From Phocaeicola faecicola (GTDB taxonomy: Bacteria > Bacteroidota > Bacteroidia > Bacteroidales > Bacteroidaceae): a stretch of 53,778 nt of DNA. The DNA lies in contig NZ_JABSOE010000031.1 in assembly GCF_013618865.1 (NCBI RefSeq), positions 1-53,778 on the forward strand, written 5' to 3'. Position 1 is the first letter of the stretch. Every line of letters begins with the position of its first letter. Shown piece by piece: positions 20,507 through 33,658 of this stretch. The notes beneath the pieces are model-generated. The model was given only the letters and a program-made list of their open reading frames with translations. It made no database searches and was not told the origin of the DNA. Position numbers and translations under genes: made by a program.

Positions 20507-20565
20507 GGCTCTTGCCGGATGTCATCTGCCGAACAGGGCTAATATATTTATTAAAACCCCAGACT

Positions 20566-21156
20566 ATGAAAACAGAAAAACAAAAAGCCGCCGAAGGCTT
20601 GCTGTACGATGCCAACAACGACCCCGACCTGCAGCGGGAGATGCTGGAAACCCACAGCCGCCTGCACCGGTACAACTTACTGCCGCCCGAAGAACTGCAG
20701 CAGAGAGACGAGCTGATCCGTTCCATTCTGCACATGGGAAAGAAGGGCTGCATCATTTCACCGTTTTATTGTGACTATGGGTCAAACATCCATATCGGTG
20801 ACAATTTCTTTGCCAACACCAACCTGGTCATCCTCGACGGGGCTAAGGTCACCATCGGAGACAATGTGTTCATCGCCCCTCATGTAGGCATCTACACTGC
20901 CGGACACCCGCTGGACAAGGAGCAGCGGAATGCCGGTCTGGAATATGCCTACCCGATTACCATCGGCAATAACGTATGGATCGGCGGACACGTATGTATC
21001 CTCCCCGGAGTAAGCATCGGCGACAACAGCGTCATCGGTGCCGGCAGCGTGGTCACCAAGGACATCCCGTCGGGAGTGCTGGCATACGGCAATCCCTGCA
21101 GGGTCATCCGCCACATCGAACCGGGAGAAGCAAATCCTCAGACACGCTTGCGTTGA
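20566..21156 (+). CDS. maa: Maltose/galactoside O-acetyltransferase family protein
   Basis: This 196-residue acetyl-CoA-dependent sugar acetyltransferase has the N-terminal Maa/NodL-type helical cap (residues 1-55) followed by left-handed beta-helix hexapeptide repeats. The catalytic histidine is His114 in YTAGHPLD, matching the Maa/LacA active site. The C-terminal repeat region ends IPSGVLAYGNPCRVIR. The start at MKTEKQKAAE is preferred; an in-frame ATG 54 bases upstream would add residues unlike the family. It sits beside the maltose/starch locus, so acetylation of surplus maltose or glucose is a plausible role, but the acceptor sugar cannot be read from sequence. The gene symbol is by family only. 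Confidence 0.85.
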   Translation: MKTEKQKAAEGLLYDANNDPDLQREMLETHSRLHRYNLLPPEELQQRDELIRSILHMGKKGCIISPFYCDYGSNIHIGDNFFANTNLVILDGAKVTIGDNVFIAPHVGIYTAGHPLDKEQRNAGLEYAYPITIGNNVWIGGHVCILPGVSIGDNSVIGAGSVVTKDIPSGVLAYGNPCRVIRHIEPGEANPQTRLR

Positions 21157-21203
21157 TATCATTTTCCCGAAATACATTCTTTTATATATATGTATATATA
21201 AGC

Positions 21204-21245
21204 GAACCCCCGTACGGAAGTCGCACGACTTCCGTACGGGGGTTC
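21204..21245 (+). terminator. Perfect 20-bp hairpin between convergent genes
   Basis: Bases 21204-21223 are perfectly complementary to 21226-21245, with only CA between them. The stem begins GAACCCCCGTACGG. It lies between the acetyltransferase and the convergent transporter gene, so it probably terminates transcription, although neither side has a long U-run. An AT-rich near-palindrome (TATATATATGTATATATA) adjoins it on the left. Confidence 0.6.
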
Positions 21246-21328
21246 TTCAACCCGCATACCGAGGTTACACCACCTCCACCTGCGGGTCGGAAATCCGAAA
21301 AAGAGTCTCTTCCCTCTCTTCCGTATAA

Positions 21329-22693
21329 TTATTCAGACTTTTTCTCTTTGATAAAGCCTACACAGCAGGCACCTGCAAACAGCAGCACTCCCGCCAGCAT
21401 CAGCATATTGACTTCAGGAGGAATACTTCCCTCGGTAGTAAACATTTTCAAGATCCATCCTCCTGCTACCGCTGCCACAATCTGCGGTACACAGATCGTT
21501 CCGTTGAACAGTCCCAGGTACGTACCCATATGACCGCCCGTCAGTGCGTTGGTCAGGATGGTAAACGGAAGTGCCAGCATGGCTGCCCATGCACATCCGA
21601 TGAGCAGGAATGAAACAAACAGCCAGTACGGATCATGAATCCAGCCGATAGAAAGGAAACCGATACCTCCCAGCACCAGGCTCAGTGAATAAGCAAAGCG
21701 GCGGTTGCGGATGGAAGGCATGGCTGCGGCCCAGATTACCGAACCGATAGCCTGCACGGCAAAGAGGATTCCCACCCAGTCGCCTGCAGTCTGGTACTGC
21801 TGAGACTGTGTATCAAGCACCCAGTGTGTAACCCCGTCCTTCACCAGTTCCACCGAAGGCGTATCAAACACGTTGGCCGCTACCGTACCGTTCGTATAAG
21901 TCCACATGAACATAAACGCCGCCCAGCAGAAGAGCTGCACCAGTCCCACGGTCCAGAACGCCTTCGGCGCCCGCAGGAGCAGTTTGAACATATTGACCTT
22001 CTCTTCCTTTTCCTCGGTCGAGATACCGTGGTATTCGGCATAAAGGGCAGGCGGATACTCCTTCACCTTAACCGTCGTATAAATCACACAAAGAATCAGG
22101 ATCAGGGCACCGATATAAAACGAATAAATCACAGAATCCGGAATCACTCCCTTCGGAGCCACGTTACTGATACCTACCCAGGCAAAGATAAAAGGGAAAA
22201 GGTATCCGGCCAGACTACCGGCATTGCAAAGGAAACTCTGGATGGAATAAGCCAGCCCCTTCTGCTTCTCGTTCACCATATCCCCCACCATCATCTTGAA
22301 AGGCTGCATCGCGATGTTGATGGATGTATCCAGGAACATCAGAGAAAACAATCCGAAAATCATTGCGGCCGAAACCGTCATGCCGAAACTTCCGGCATTC
22401 GGCAAGAGACACATGACCAGCACCGCAATCAGGGCACCGACAAAAAGATACGGAATACGTCTTCCGAAACGGGTCCATGTCTTGTCGCTCAAGGCACCGA
22501 TAATAGGTTGTACGATGATTCCCGCCAAAGGAGGCAAAATCCAGAAATAACTCAAGCTGTGCGGGTCGGCTCCCAAAGTAGAGAAAATACGACTAATGTT
22601 AGCACTCTGTAACGCATAAGCAATCTGCACGCCAAAAAATCCGAAACTGATATTCCACAGCTTCGAGAAACTCAAATCAGGTATTTTTTTCAT
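21329..22693 (-). CDS. MFS sugar transporter, GPH/SUC-like (probable maltose transporter)
   Basis: This 454-residue inner-membrane protein has about 12 predicted membrane spans. Motifs near the N-terminus (YFWILPPLAGIIVQPIIGALSD, then TWTRFGRRIPY) are those of the sucrose/maltose and GPH-type major facilitator families. It starts 30 bases after the SusR-like gene ends on the same strand, so the two should be cotranscribed. In context it would move maltose or maltooligosaccharides, released by SusA and SusB in the periplasm, into the cytoplasm. The substrate is inferred from context, not shown. Confidence 0.85.
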   Translation of the reverse strand: MKKIPDLSFSKLWNISFGFFGVQIAYALQSANISRIFSTLGADPHSLSYFWILPPLAGIIVQPIIGALSDKTWTRFGRRIPYLFVGALIAVLVMCLLPNAGSFGMTVSAAMIFGLFSLMFLDTSINIAMQPFKMMVGDMVNEKQKGLAYSIQSFLCNAGSLAGYLFPFIFAWVGISNVAPKGVIPDSVIYSFYIGALILILCVIYTTVKVKEYPPALYAEYHGISTEEKEEKVNMFKLLLRAPKAFWTVGLVQLFCWAAFMFMWTYTNGTVAANVFDTPSVELVKDGVTHWVLDTQSQQYQTAGDWVGILFAVQAIGSVIWAAAMPSIRNRRFAYSLSLVLGGIGFLSIGWIHDPYWLFVSFLLIGCAWAAMLALPFTILTNALTGGHMGTYLGLFNGTICVPQIVAAVAGGWILKMFTTEGSIPPEVNMLMLAGVLLFAGACCVGFIKEKKSE

Positions 22694-22723
22694 GGTAATA
22701 TGTAATGTATATTTGCTTGCGTG

Positions 22724-24328
22724 CTAGAGATTCATTACCGCCTGTTCAAAAGCCTCCTTGTCTCCGGCCGCCTTGTTCCGGATCTTGCTTCGATAATTAT
22801 AAACAGTGGCTAATGAGTAACCTAAAAAATGTGCGATACGGTTGGCGTCGGTTACTCCCAAACGAATCAGTGCAAATATACGAAGTTCTGTGTTTAAAAG
22901 TTCACCTGATTTAGGATAAATTTTTCCTTCTTCTTGCAACAAAGCGTTAAAATCTTCGATAAAATTGGGGAAAAGGTCTAAAAACGACTTGTCAAACTCG
23001 TTGTAAAACAGTTTCCGCTCGTCGCGCAGGAACTGTTCCGACCGGATGGTCTTGAAAAGTTCCTCGATTTTCGAAGCCATCGCCAGTTTCTCCAGCGAAC
23101 GGCGGTACTGCTCCAGTTTTTCGAGATAACCCACACATTTATCCAGGTAGCGGGCTATATATACCTCCTTGATTTTTCCGGTCTCAGCCAGGTTCTGATT
23201 GGCCGAAACCAGCTTCCGGTTGGCTTCGTACAGCCGGCGGCGCATCACCGTCAGCTTCTTCATCCAGTAATACAGATAAGCCGTCAGTGCAATCAGCAGC
23301 CCCGCCAGTACACTGACGATAATCAGCATCTTACGGGTAACCGCCCTTTCTTCAGCCTCCTTGGTCTTGTAGGCCTTGTCAATGATGGGGTAATATTCCG
23401 TCACTTCCAGGAAGCGCAGGCGCGCATTGCAGGCAACGGCATCTTCCATGGAACAGTTCAGGTAACGGTAGGCACGCTCCAGGTCGCCCCTGCTGTACAT
23501 CACACGTGCCAGTTTCTGAAGCGAAGCATATTCACGTACCGCCATCTGCATGTCGAGCAGGGCCGTCTTTGCCAGATAATACACCTGCATATCGATGTTA
23601 CCGGTAGCCTCATACGCCTCCGAAAGGGTATAATAGGCATAGGCTTCCTGCTTGATACTCTGATTTTTATCTTCGTATTTCTGAAGGATATCGAAGGCCT
23701 CCTCCGGTCGTCCTTCGTAAATATGTTTCTCGGCAAAAGCAATGTCCCGGTCGATTCCGGGCGCAGTGAACAGCAGGATGGAATCGCGGTACAGATTGGT
23801 CTTTTCCAGGTATTTCTGCTTGGCCTTGGTATCGGCAGTGTAATCGGCCAGCCAGCCGTAATAACCACGGAAGGTACGGTAATAATATGATAAGGTTTCC
23901 TTGCTCATCGTCGACGGGGAAAGGCGGAGCAGCTCAAACAAGGCCTCATTGTACATGCCCATGATTCCCATGACTTCGGCACGGCTCACGATGATTTCAT
24001 CCTTCGATGCCAGACTGTCCAGTTCGGAGAGTATCAGCGACTTCTCATTCACATAATACAGGGCCGAGTCGGTCTGATAATGTAAATATTCCAGAAAAAG
24101 ATCGCCACAGATCTCATACTTTTTCTGCAGGTCGGAAGCCATATGAAAGGCCTCTTTCAGGTATTTCAGCTTATCCTCCTTACGGGCATGATACTGCTTT
24201 TTCTGGATAATCATCTCATCCAGTTCATCCAGGAGTTCAGAGACAGAAGGCTTGGCGGCCCACCCGTGGCCAACCAGACAACCCAAAAACACACATATAA
24301 TGATAGAAGCCTTTTTCATAATATTCAT
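22724..24328 (-). CDS. susR: SusR-type membrane-spanning transcriptional regulator
   Basis: This 534-residue protein has a signal/anchor sequence (1-24), a periplasmic helical TPR-like domain (about 30-330), one transmembrane helix (334-356), a coiled coil (360-440) and a C-terminal DNA-binding region. The helix-turn-helix is at about 486-520 (GVTDANRIAHFLGYSLATVYNYRSKIRNKA region). This layout and length match SusR of Bacteroides thetaiotaomicron, which activates starch genes in response to maltose. It is transcribed away from susA, leaving a 204-bp shared control region. Start is Met1 or Met4; the -7 element at 24343-24350 leaves a very short leader in either case. Confidence 0.9.
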   Translation of the reverse strand: MNIMKKASIIICVFLGCLVGHGWAAKPSVSELLDELDEMIIQKKQYHARKEDKLKYLKEAFHMASDLQKKYEICGDLFLEYLHYQTDSALYYVNEKSLILSELDSLASKDEIIVSRAEVMGIMGMYNEALFELLRLSPSTMSKETLSYYYRTFRGYYGWLADYTADTKAKQKYLEKTNLYRDSILLFTAPGIDRDIAFAEKHIYEGRPEEAFDILQKYEDKNQSIKQEAYAYYTLSEAYEATGNIDMQVYYLAKTALLDMQMAVREYASLQKLARVMYSRGDLERAYRYLNCSMEDAVACNARLRFLEVTEYYPIIDKAYKTKEAEERAVTRKMLIIVSVLAGLLIALTAYLYYWMKKLTVMRRRLYEANRKLVSANQNLAETGKIKEVYIARYLDKCVGYLEKLEQYRRSLEKLAMASKIEELFKTIRSEQFLRDERKLFYNEFDKSFLDLFPNFIEDFNALLQEEGKIYPKSGELLNTELRIFALIRLGVTDANRIAHFLGYSLATVYNYRSKIRNKAAGDKEAFEQAVMNL

Positions 24329-24342
24329 TTTTCATGTATACA

Positions 24343-24350
24343 CAAATATA
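24343..24350 (-). promoter_or_regulatory. -7 element of susR
   Basis: TATATTTG on the minus strand matches TAnnTTTG. The predicted start is near 24337, giving a leader of about 9-18 nt before susR. No clear -33 TTTG is present. Confidence 0.6.
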
Positions 24351-24388
24351 TAATAAATAAAATTCATAAAAAATGTTTTTTAAAATCA

Positions 24389-24407
24389 TTTATATTATTC
24401 CGTCTAA
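24389..24407 (+). promoter_or_regulatory. Upstream copy of the candidate SusR-binding motif
   Basis: ATTTATATTATT followed by CCGTCTA resembles the site at 24455-24472, with one substitution in the first eight bases and a one-base longer gap before TCTA. It lies 66 bp upstream of the susA copy and nearer the susR promoter, so it could serve autoregulation. Function is inferred. Confidence 0.35.
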
Positions 24408-24451
24408 TAAGCATATATATCCAACTGATATACAAGTAATTAATTTTCTAA

Positions 24452-26386
<1,935 letters not shown>

Positions 26387-26466
26387 AACGTTTATATTAT
26401 AGAGTAGAAACCAAAACTTTATAACACTGATTATCAAATAATTATTGTTTTAGAAAGACGTTATAG

Positions 26467-26484
26467 ACTTATATTTTTAATCTA
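26467..26484 (+). promoter_or_regulatory. Candidate SusR operator upstream of susB
   Basis: ACTTATATTTTTAATCTA matches the susA site in 16 of 18 positions and begins 45 bp before the susB -7 element, the same distance as at susA. Confidence 0.55.
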
Positions 26485-26489
26485 ACCGG

Positions 26490-26550
26490 GTTAACGGTAT
26501 TTGGGAACTGATATTTTTGCACTCAGAAGTTTTAACCAAATACCGTTAAC
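26490..26550 (+). promoter_or_regulatory. susB promoter flanked by a perfect 15-bp inverted repeat
   Basis: The -7 element TATTTTTG lies at 26512-26519. GTTAACGGTATTTGG (26490-26504) and CCAAATACCGTTAAC (26536-26550) are exact inverted copies either side of it, 31 bp apart. The right arm would lie at the start of the transcript and the left arm in the -33 region, so this looks like two protein-binding half sites rather than an RNA hairpin. The left arm overlaps a smaller palindrome, TAACCGGGTTA (26483-26493). Confidence 0.6.
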
Positions 26551-26554
26551 TTAA

Positions 26555-28750
<2,196 letters not shown>

Positions 28751-28768
28751 GAAAATCATAAAGGCATC

Positions 28769-28803
28769 GGTATGACGGGGAACCCGAGTTTCCCCGTTAT
28801 GCC
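28769..28803 (+). terminator. Hairpin between susB and susC
   Basis: ACGGGGAA (28775-28782) pairs with TTCCCCGT (28790-28797) around a 7-nt loop. The stem continues for six more pairs, two of them G-T, to 28769 and 28803. There is no U-run after it. It starts 19 bases past the susB stop, so it may protect the susB 3' end or attenuate susC rather than terminate fully. A poor -7 match, TATTTTTA (28893-28900), is the only candidate susC promoter. Confidence 0.5.
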
Positions 28804-28932
28804 ATGAAAAAAGGTCATACAAGATAACATACAATATCAATAGGTCAAATACTGTAAATAACGAAAGGTAAAGGGTTGTAGTTTTCAATAGGTATTTTTA
28901 CAACTGAAAAATTAACACTTTAATTTAATAAC

Positions 28933-31900
28933 ATGGAAATAACAATGAAGAATTCAAGTAAATTCCTTCTCTTATGGTTAGTGGGAATTTTGCTTTCTGT
29001 ACAAGGCTTTGCACAGAGCCTGACAGTAAAGGGAAACGTAAAGGACAACACCGGAATGGGAGTCATTGGTGCGAACATCCTGGTGAAAGGTACTACCAAC
29101 GGAACCATTACTGATTTCGACGGTAATTTTACCCTCTCGGCCAACAAAGGCGACATTATCGTAATTTCCTTCATCGGATATAAGACTCAGGAATTGCCTG
29201 CGGCACCTACCATGAACGTGGTATTGCAGGACGACTCAGAGGTATTGGAAGATGTAGTAGTAATCGGTTACGGATCGGTGAAAAAAGACGATGCCACAGG
29301 TTCTGTTACAGCTATCAAGCCGGATGAGTTGAGTAAAGGTATCACGACCAACGCACAGGACATGTTGACCGGTAAGGTTGCGGGTGTGAGCGTTATCTCC
29401 AATGACGGTACTCCGGGTGGAGGTGCCCAGATCCGAATCCGTGGTGGTTCTTCTCTGAACGCCAGCAACGACCCGCTGATCGTAATCGACGGACTGGCAA
29501 TCGATAACAACGGTATCAAAGGTATGTCAAACGGCTTGTCTATGGTCAACCCGGAAGATATCGAAACCTTCACCGTATTGAAGGATGCTTCGGCAACTGC
29601 CATCTACGGTTCTCGTGCATCAAACGGTGTCATCATCATTACAACTAAAAAAGGAAAAAGCGGACAGGCTCCGAGAATCAGCTACAACGGTTCAGTATCT
29701 TTCTCAACTACTCAGAAGCGTTATGACGTGCTGAACGGTGATGAATACCGTGCATATGCACAGCAGATATTCGGTGAAAGCCTTCCGGCTACTCTGGGTA
29801 CAGCCAACACAGACTGGCAGGATGAAATCTTCCGTACTGCAGTCAGCACAGACCACCACGTATCTATCAACGGTGGTTTCAAGAACTTGCCTTACCGTAT
29901 TTCTTTGGGATACAGCAACAACAACGGTATCATCAAGACTTCTAACTTCGAACGTATCACAGCTTCTGTAAACTTGGCTCCTTCGTTCTTCGACGACCAC
30001 TTGAAGTTCAACGTAACTGCCAAGTACATGAACGGTAAGAACAGATATGCCGATTCAGGTGCTGCCATCGGTGGTGCTTTGTCAATGGACCCTACCCGTC
30101 CGGTATATGGAGAAGGTGAAATGTACGATGCTTTCGACGGTTTCTACCAGAACGCACAGGCAACTTCCGACTTCTCAGACCCGAACTGGAAATACACTGC
30201 CAACAAGAATACTCCGCAGAACCCGGTAGCTGCTCTGGAACAGAAGGATGACAGAGCCAACAGCAACGACTTCGTAGGAAACATCGAAATGGACTATAAG
30301 TTCCACTTCCTCCCCGACTTGAGACTGCACGCTAGTATCGGTGGTGAATATGCTGAAGGAACACAGACTACGGTTTATTCTCCATATTCTTTCGCATACA
30401 ACTATTATGGAAATCATTCAGAAGTAACTGAATACAAATACAACCTGTCGTACAACGTATACGCACAGTACATCAAGACATTGGGCGCACATACACTGGA
30501 CATCATGGCCGGTGGTGAAGAGCAGCACTTCCACAGAAACGGTTATACTATCGGTAACGGCTGGGACAGCTATACAAACGAAATTCATGACGCGGTTCTG
30601 AGAGAACAGACTGCTTACGCTACACGTAACACATTGGTTTCTTATTTCGGACGTCTGAACTACTCCTTGCTCGACCGCTATCTGTTTACATTCACTATGC
30701 GTTGGGATGGTTCTTCTCGTTTTGCAGACGGTAACCGTTGGGGTACATTCCCTTCTCTGGCATTGGGATGGAAGATCAAGGAAGAAAAATTCCTGAGAGA
30801 CGTCAACTGGTTGTCAGACATGAAGTTGAGACTGGGATGGGGTGTTACCGGTCAGCAGGACGTAACTTCCGACTTTGCCTATATGCCGCTCTATGTAGTA
30901 AGTGACGACTATGCACAGTATCCGTTTGGAGATACTTATTATCACACTTCACGTGCAAACGCTTTTAATACGAACCTGAAGTGGGAACAGACAACTACTT
31001 ATAATGCCGGACTTGACTTCGGTTTCCTGAACGGACGTATCACTGCCAACCTCGACGGTTACTACCGTGAGACAGACGACTTGCTGAACAGCGTGAAGAT
31101 TCCGGTAGGTACCAACTTCAACGCTCAGATGCTGCAGAATATCGGTTCATTGAAGAACTACGGTGTGGAATTCGCCATCAACGCAAAACCGATCGTAACC
31201 AATGACTTCTTGTGGGATGTAACTTACAACTTTACATGGAACCACAATGAAATCACCAAACTGACCGGTGGAAACGATGCAGACTACTATGTAGAAACCG
31301 GTGACAAGATTTCAAGAGGTAACAACACTAAAATCCAGGTAAACAAGGTAGGCTATCCTGCTAACTCATTCTATGTATACCAGCAAGTATACGATGAAAA
31401 CGGCAAACCTATCGAAAACATGTTTGTAGACCGCAACGGTGACGGTATCATCAACAGTTCAGATAAATACATCTACAAGAAACCGGCTGCCGACTTCATG
31501 ATGGGATTCACTTCTAAGATGACTTACAAGGCATGGGATTTCAGCTTCTCACTGCGTGCAAGCTTGAACAACTATGTATATTATGACTTCCTTGCAGGAA
31601 AATCTAACGTAAGTACTTCTGGTTTGTTCTCTAATACAGCATTCTCCAACACCAGTCAGGAGGCTGTTGAGTTAGGATTCACAGGTAAGGGTGATTACTA
31701 CATGAGTGACTACTTCGTACGCAATGCTTCATTCTTGCGCTGCGACAACATCACTTTGGGATATTCATTCAAGAACTTCCTGAAAGGAAATGCATACAAA
31801 GGTATCGGAGGACGTATCTATGCTACTGCCCAGAACCCGTTCATCATTTCCAAGTACAAAGGTCTGGATCCTGAAGTAAAGAGCGGTATCGACAACAACC

Positions 31901-31950
31901 CGTATCCACGTGCTTTCACATTCTTGCTGGGAGTAAACTTACAGTTCTAA
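28933..31950 (+). CDS. susC: TonB-dependent starch-oligosaccharide transporter SusC
   Basis: This 1005-residue outer-membrane barrel imports maltooligosaccharides with SusD as a lid. After the signal peptide (ending near GFA) comes a carboxypeptidase-like regulatory domain (about 30-110, including GTTNGTITDFDGNF). The TonB box/plug region follows (about 115-245), with the family motif SATAIYGSRASNGVIIITTKKG, then the 22-strand barrel. The start may be Met1 or Met5 (MKNSSKFLLL, 28945). It precedes susD by 21 bases. Assignment to starch rests on its neighbours susA, susB and susE. Confidence 0.95.
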   Translation: MEITMKNSSKFLLLWLVGILLSVQGFAQSLTVKGNVKDNTGMGVIGANILVKGTTNGTITDFDGNFTLSANKGDIIVISFIGYKTQELPAAPTMNVVLQDDSEVLEDVVVIGYGSVKKDDATGSVTAIKPDELSKGITTNAQDMLTGKVAGVSVISNDGTPGGGAQIRIRGGSSLNASNDPLIVIDGLAIDNNGIKGMSNGLSMVNPEDIETFTVLKDASATAIYGSRASNGVIIITTKKGKSGQAPRISYNGSVSFSTTQKRYDVLNGDEYRAYAQQIFGESLPATLGTANTDWQDEIFRTAVSTDHHVSINGGFKNLPYRISLGYSNNNGIIKTSNFERITASVNLAPSFFDDHLKFNVTAKYMNGKNRYADSGAAIGGALSMDPTRPVYGEGEMYDAFDGFYQNAQATSDFSDPNWKYTANKNTPQNPVAALEQKDDRANSNDFVGNIEMDYKFHFLPDLRLHASIGGEYAEGTQTTVYSPYSFAYNYYGNHSEVTEYKYNLSYNVYAQYIKTLGAHTLDIMAGGEEQHFHRNGYTIGNGWDSYTNEIHDAVLREQTAYATRNTLVSYFGRLNYSLLDRYLFTFTMRWDGSSRFADGNRWGTFPSLALGWKIKEEKFLRDVNWLSDMKLRLGWGVTGQQDVTSDFAYMPLYVVSDDYAQYPFGDTYYHTSRANAFNTNLKWEQTTTYNAGLDFGFLNGRITANLDGYYRETDDLLNSVKIPVGTNFNAQMLQNIGSLKNYGVEFAINAKPIVTNDFLWDVTYNFTWNHNEITKLTGGNDADYYVETGDKISRGNNTKIQVNKVGYPANSFYVYQQVYDENGKPIENMFVDRNGDGIINSSDKYIYKKPAADFMMGFTSKMTYKAWDFSFSLRASLNNYVYYDFLAGKSNVSTSGLFSNTAFSNTSQEAVELGFTGKGDYYMSDYFVRNASFLRCDNITLGYSFKNFLKGNAYKGIGGRIYATAQNPFIISKYKGLDPEVKSGIDNNPYPRAFTFLLGVNLQF

Positions 31951-31971
31951 TTATTTGAAAAATACGATCAT

Positions 31972-33639
31972 ATGAAAAGAGTTAATTTAAAACATATATT
32001 TTCTGCAGCATTAATTGTTGCCACCATGTGGGGAGGTACCTCATGCATCAATGACTTGAACATCAGTTCCATTGATCCGCAATCTTCTCCAAGTTTCGAT
32101 CAGAACGCAGCCTTTGTAAAACAGTATGCCTTACTGGGTCTTACCGGACAAAAAGGGCCTGCCGGCACACCTGACCTTGACGGACAGGATGAAGGTGAAT
32201 CGGGCTTTTACCGTACGGTATTCAACTGCCAGGAACTGGCTACCGATGAATGTGTATGGGTATGGCAGGACAACGTGGATATCCCACAGTTCACCAGTAT
32301 TTCCTGGAACTCTTCCAGTCAAAGAACCGAATGGGTATATGTCCGCCTGGGATATAACATCACTCAGATGAACTTCTTCCTCGACCAGACAGAAGGAAAG
32401 ACAGATGCCGAGACATTGCGTCAGCGTGCGGAAGTGCGCTTCCTGAGAGCGTTGCATTACTGGTATTTCCTGGATTTGTTCGGCAAGGCTCCGTTTAAAG
32501 AACATTTCGACAACGAACTGCCTGTAGAAAAGAAGGGCAAGGACCTGTACGACTACATCCAGACCGAACTGGAACAGTGTGAAGGCGATATGTTCACCCC
32601 GGGACAGGCTCCTTTCGGACGTGCCGACCAGGCTGCAAACTGGCTGCTGAGAGCAAGACTGTATCTGAATGCAGAAGTCTATACCGGTACTGCTGATTAT
32701 GAAGACGCTGTGAAATATGCCGATAAAGTAATCGGTGGCGGATATTACACACTTTGTGATGATTACAAACTGATGTTCATGGCCGACAATGACCAGAACC
32801 CTAAGGCTATGCAGGAAATCATTCTGCCGATCCGTCAGGATGGTATGAAAACCCGTAACTACGGTGGTTCTACTTACCTGGTTTGCGGAACCCGTACCGG
32901 CGGTATGCCACACATGGGAACCACCAACGGATGGTCTTGTCTGATTGCCCGTAATGCACTTATCTATAAGTTCTTCAACGAAGGAGAAGTTCCTATGATT
33001 CCGGAAGATGTAGAAGTTCCGGGACAGAGCGACTTTGCCAATGACGCTGCCATCGACGCATGGGACGCACAGTACAAGGTACGTACCGTAGATATGGTAG
33101 AAGCTGCCGGTGACGACAGAGCCCTGTTCTACTCAGGAGCCGGAGGCGGTAGAAGAACCATGGATCCTAAGGCTATCGCTGGTTTCCAGAGCGGTCTTTC
33201 TGTAGTGAAATGGCAGAACATCCGTTCTGACGGTGCTTCTACCAGCCACACTGAATATCCTGACACTGATATTCCTTTGCTGCGTATGGCAGAAGCATAC
33301 CTTACACGTGCAGAAGCTAACTTCCGTCTGAATCATAAAGACCTGGCTTGGGAAGACATCAAGTTGCTGCGCAGCAAACGTGGATGTACCAAACAGCCGG
33401 CACTGAATGACATTACTGAAATGTACATTCTGGATGAATGGGCCCGTGAATTCTATCTGGAAGGACGCCGCCGCAGTGACTTGGTTCGCTTCGACTGCTT
33501 CACTACCGATAAATATCTCTGGGACTGGAAGGGTGGTCAGAAAGAAGGAAAGGCTGTCAACGACTTCTATAATGTATATCCTATCCCTGTAACAGATATC
33601 AACAACAATAACAATATGCACCAAAACGAAGGTTATTAA
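31972..33639 (+). CDS. susD: Surface starch-binding lipoprotein SusD
   Basis: This 555-residue SusD/RagB-family lipoprotein is anchored at Cys25 (GGTSC). It has the TPR-rich fold, with the N-terminal region holding a typical AEVRFLRALHYWYFLDLFG helix at about 150 and the C-terminal RRRSDLVRFD motif near 495. SusD captures starch at the cell surface and closes over the SusC barrel. It starts 21 bases after susC, and susE starts 19 bases after it. Confidence 0.94.
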   Translation: MKRVNLKHIFSAALIVATMWGGTSCINDLNISSIDPQSSPSFDQNAAFVKQYALLGLTGQKGPAGTPDLDGQDEGESGFYRTVFNCQELATDECVWVWQDNVDIPQFTSISWNSSSQRTEWVYVRLGYNITQMNFFLDQTEGKTDAETLRQRAEVRFLRALHYWYFLDLFGKAPFKEHFDNELPVEKKGKDLYDYIQTELEQCEGDMFTPGQAPFGRADQAANWLLRARLYLNAEVYTGTADYEDAVKYADKVIGGGYYTLCDDYKLMFMADNDQNPKAMQEIILPIRQDGMKTRNYGGSTYLVCGTRTGGMPHMGTTNGWSCLIARNALIYKFFNEGEVPMIPEDVEVPGQSDFANDAAIDAWDAQYKVRTVDMVEAAGDDRALFYSGAGGGRRTMDPKAIAGFQSGLSVVKWQNIRSDGASTSHTEYPDTDIPLLRMAEAYLTRAEANFRLNHKDLAWEDIKLLRSKRGCTKQPALNDITEMYILDEWAREFYLEGRRRSDLVRFDCFTTDKYLWDWKGGQKEGKAVNDFYNVYPIPVTDINNNNNMHQNEGY

Positions 33640-33658
33640 TCTAATAATTGATAGACAC

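Noticed and set aside
21183..21201. TATATATATGTATATATA stretch as a promoter or repeat array
   Set aside because: It is simple AT sequence without a TAnnTTTG match; kept only as a neighbour of the palindrome.
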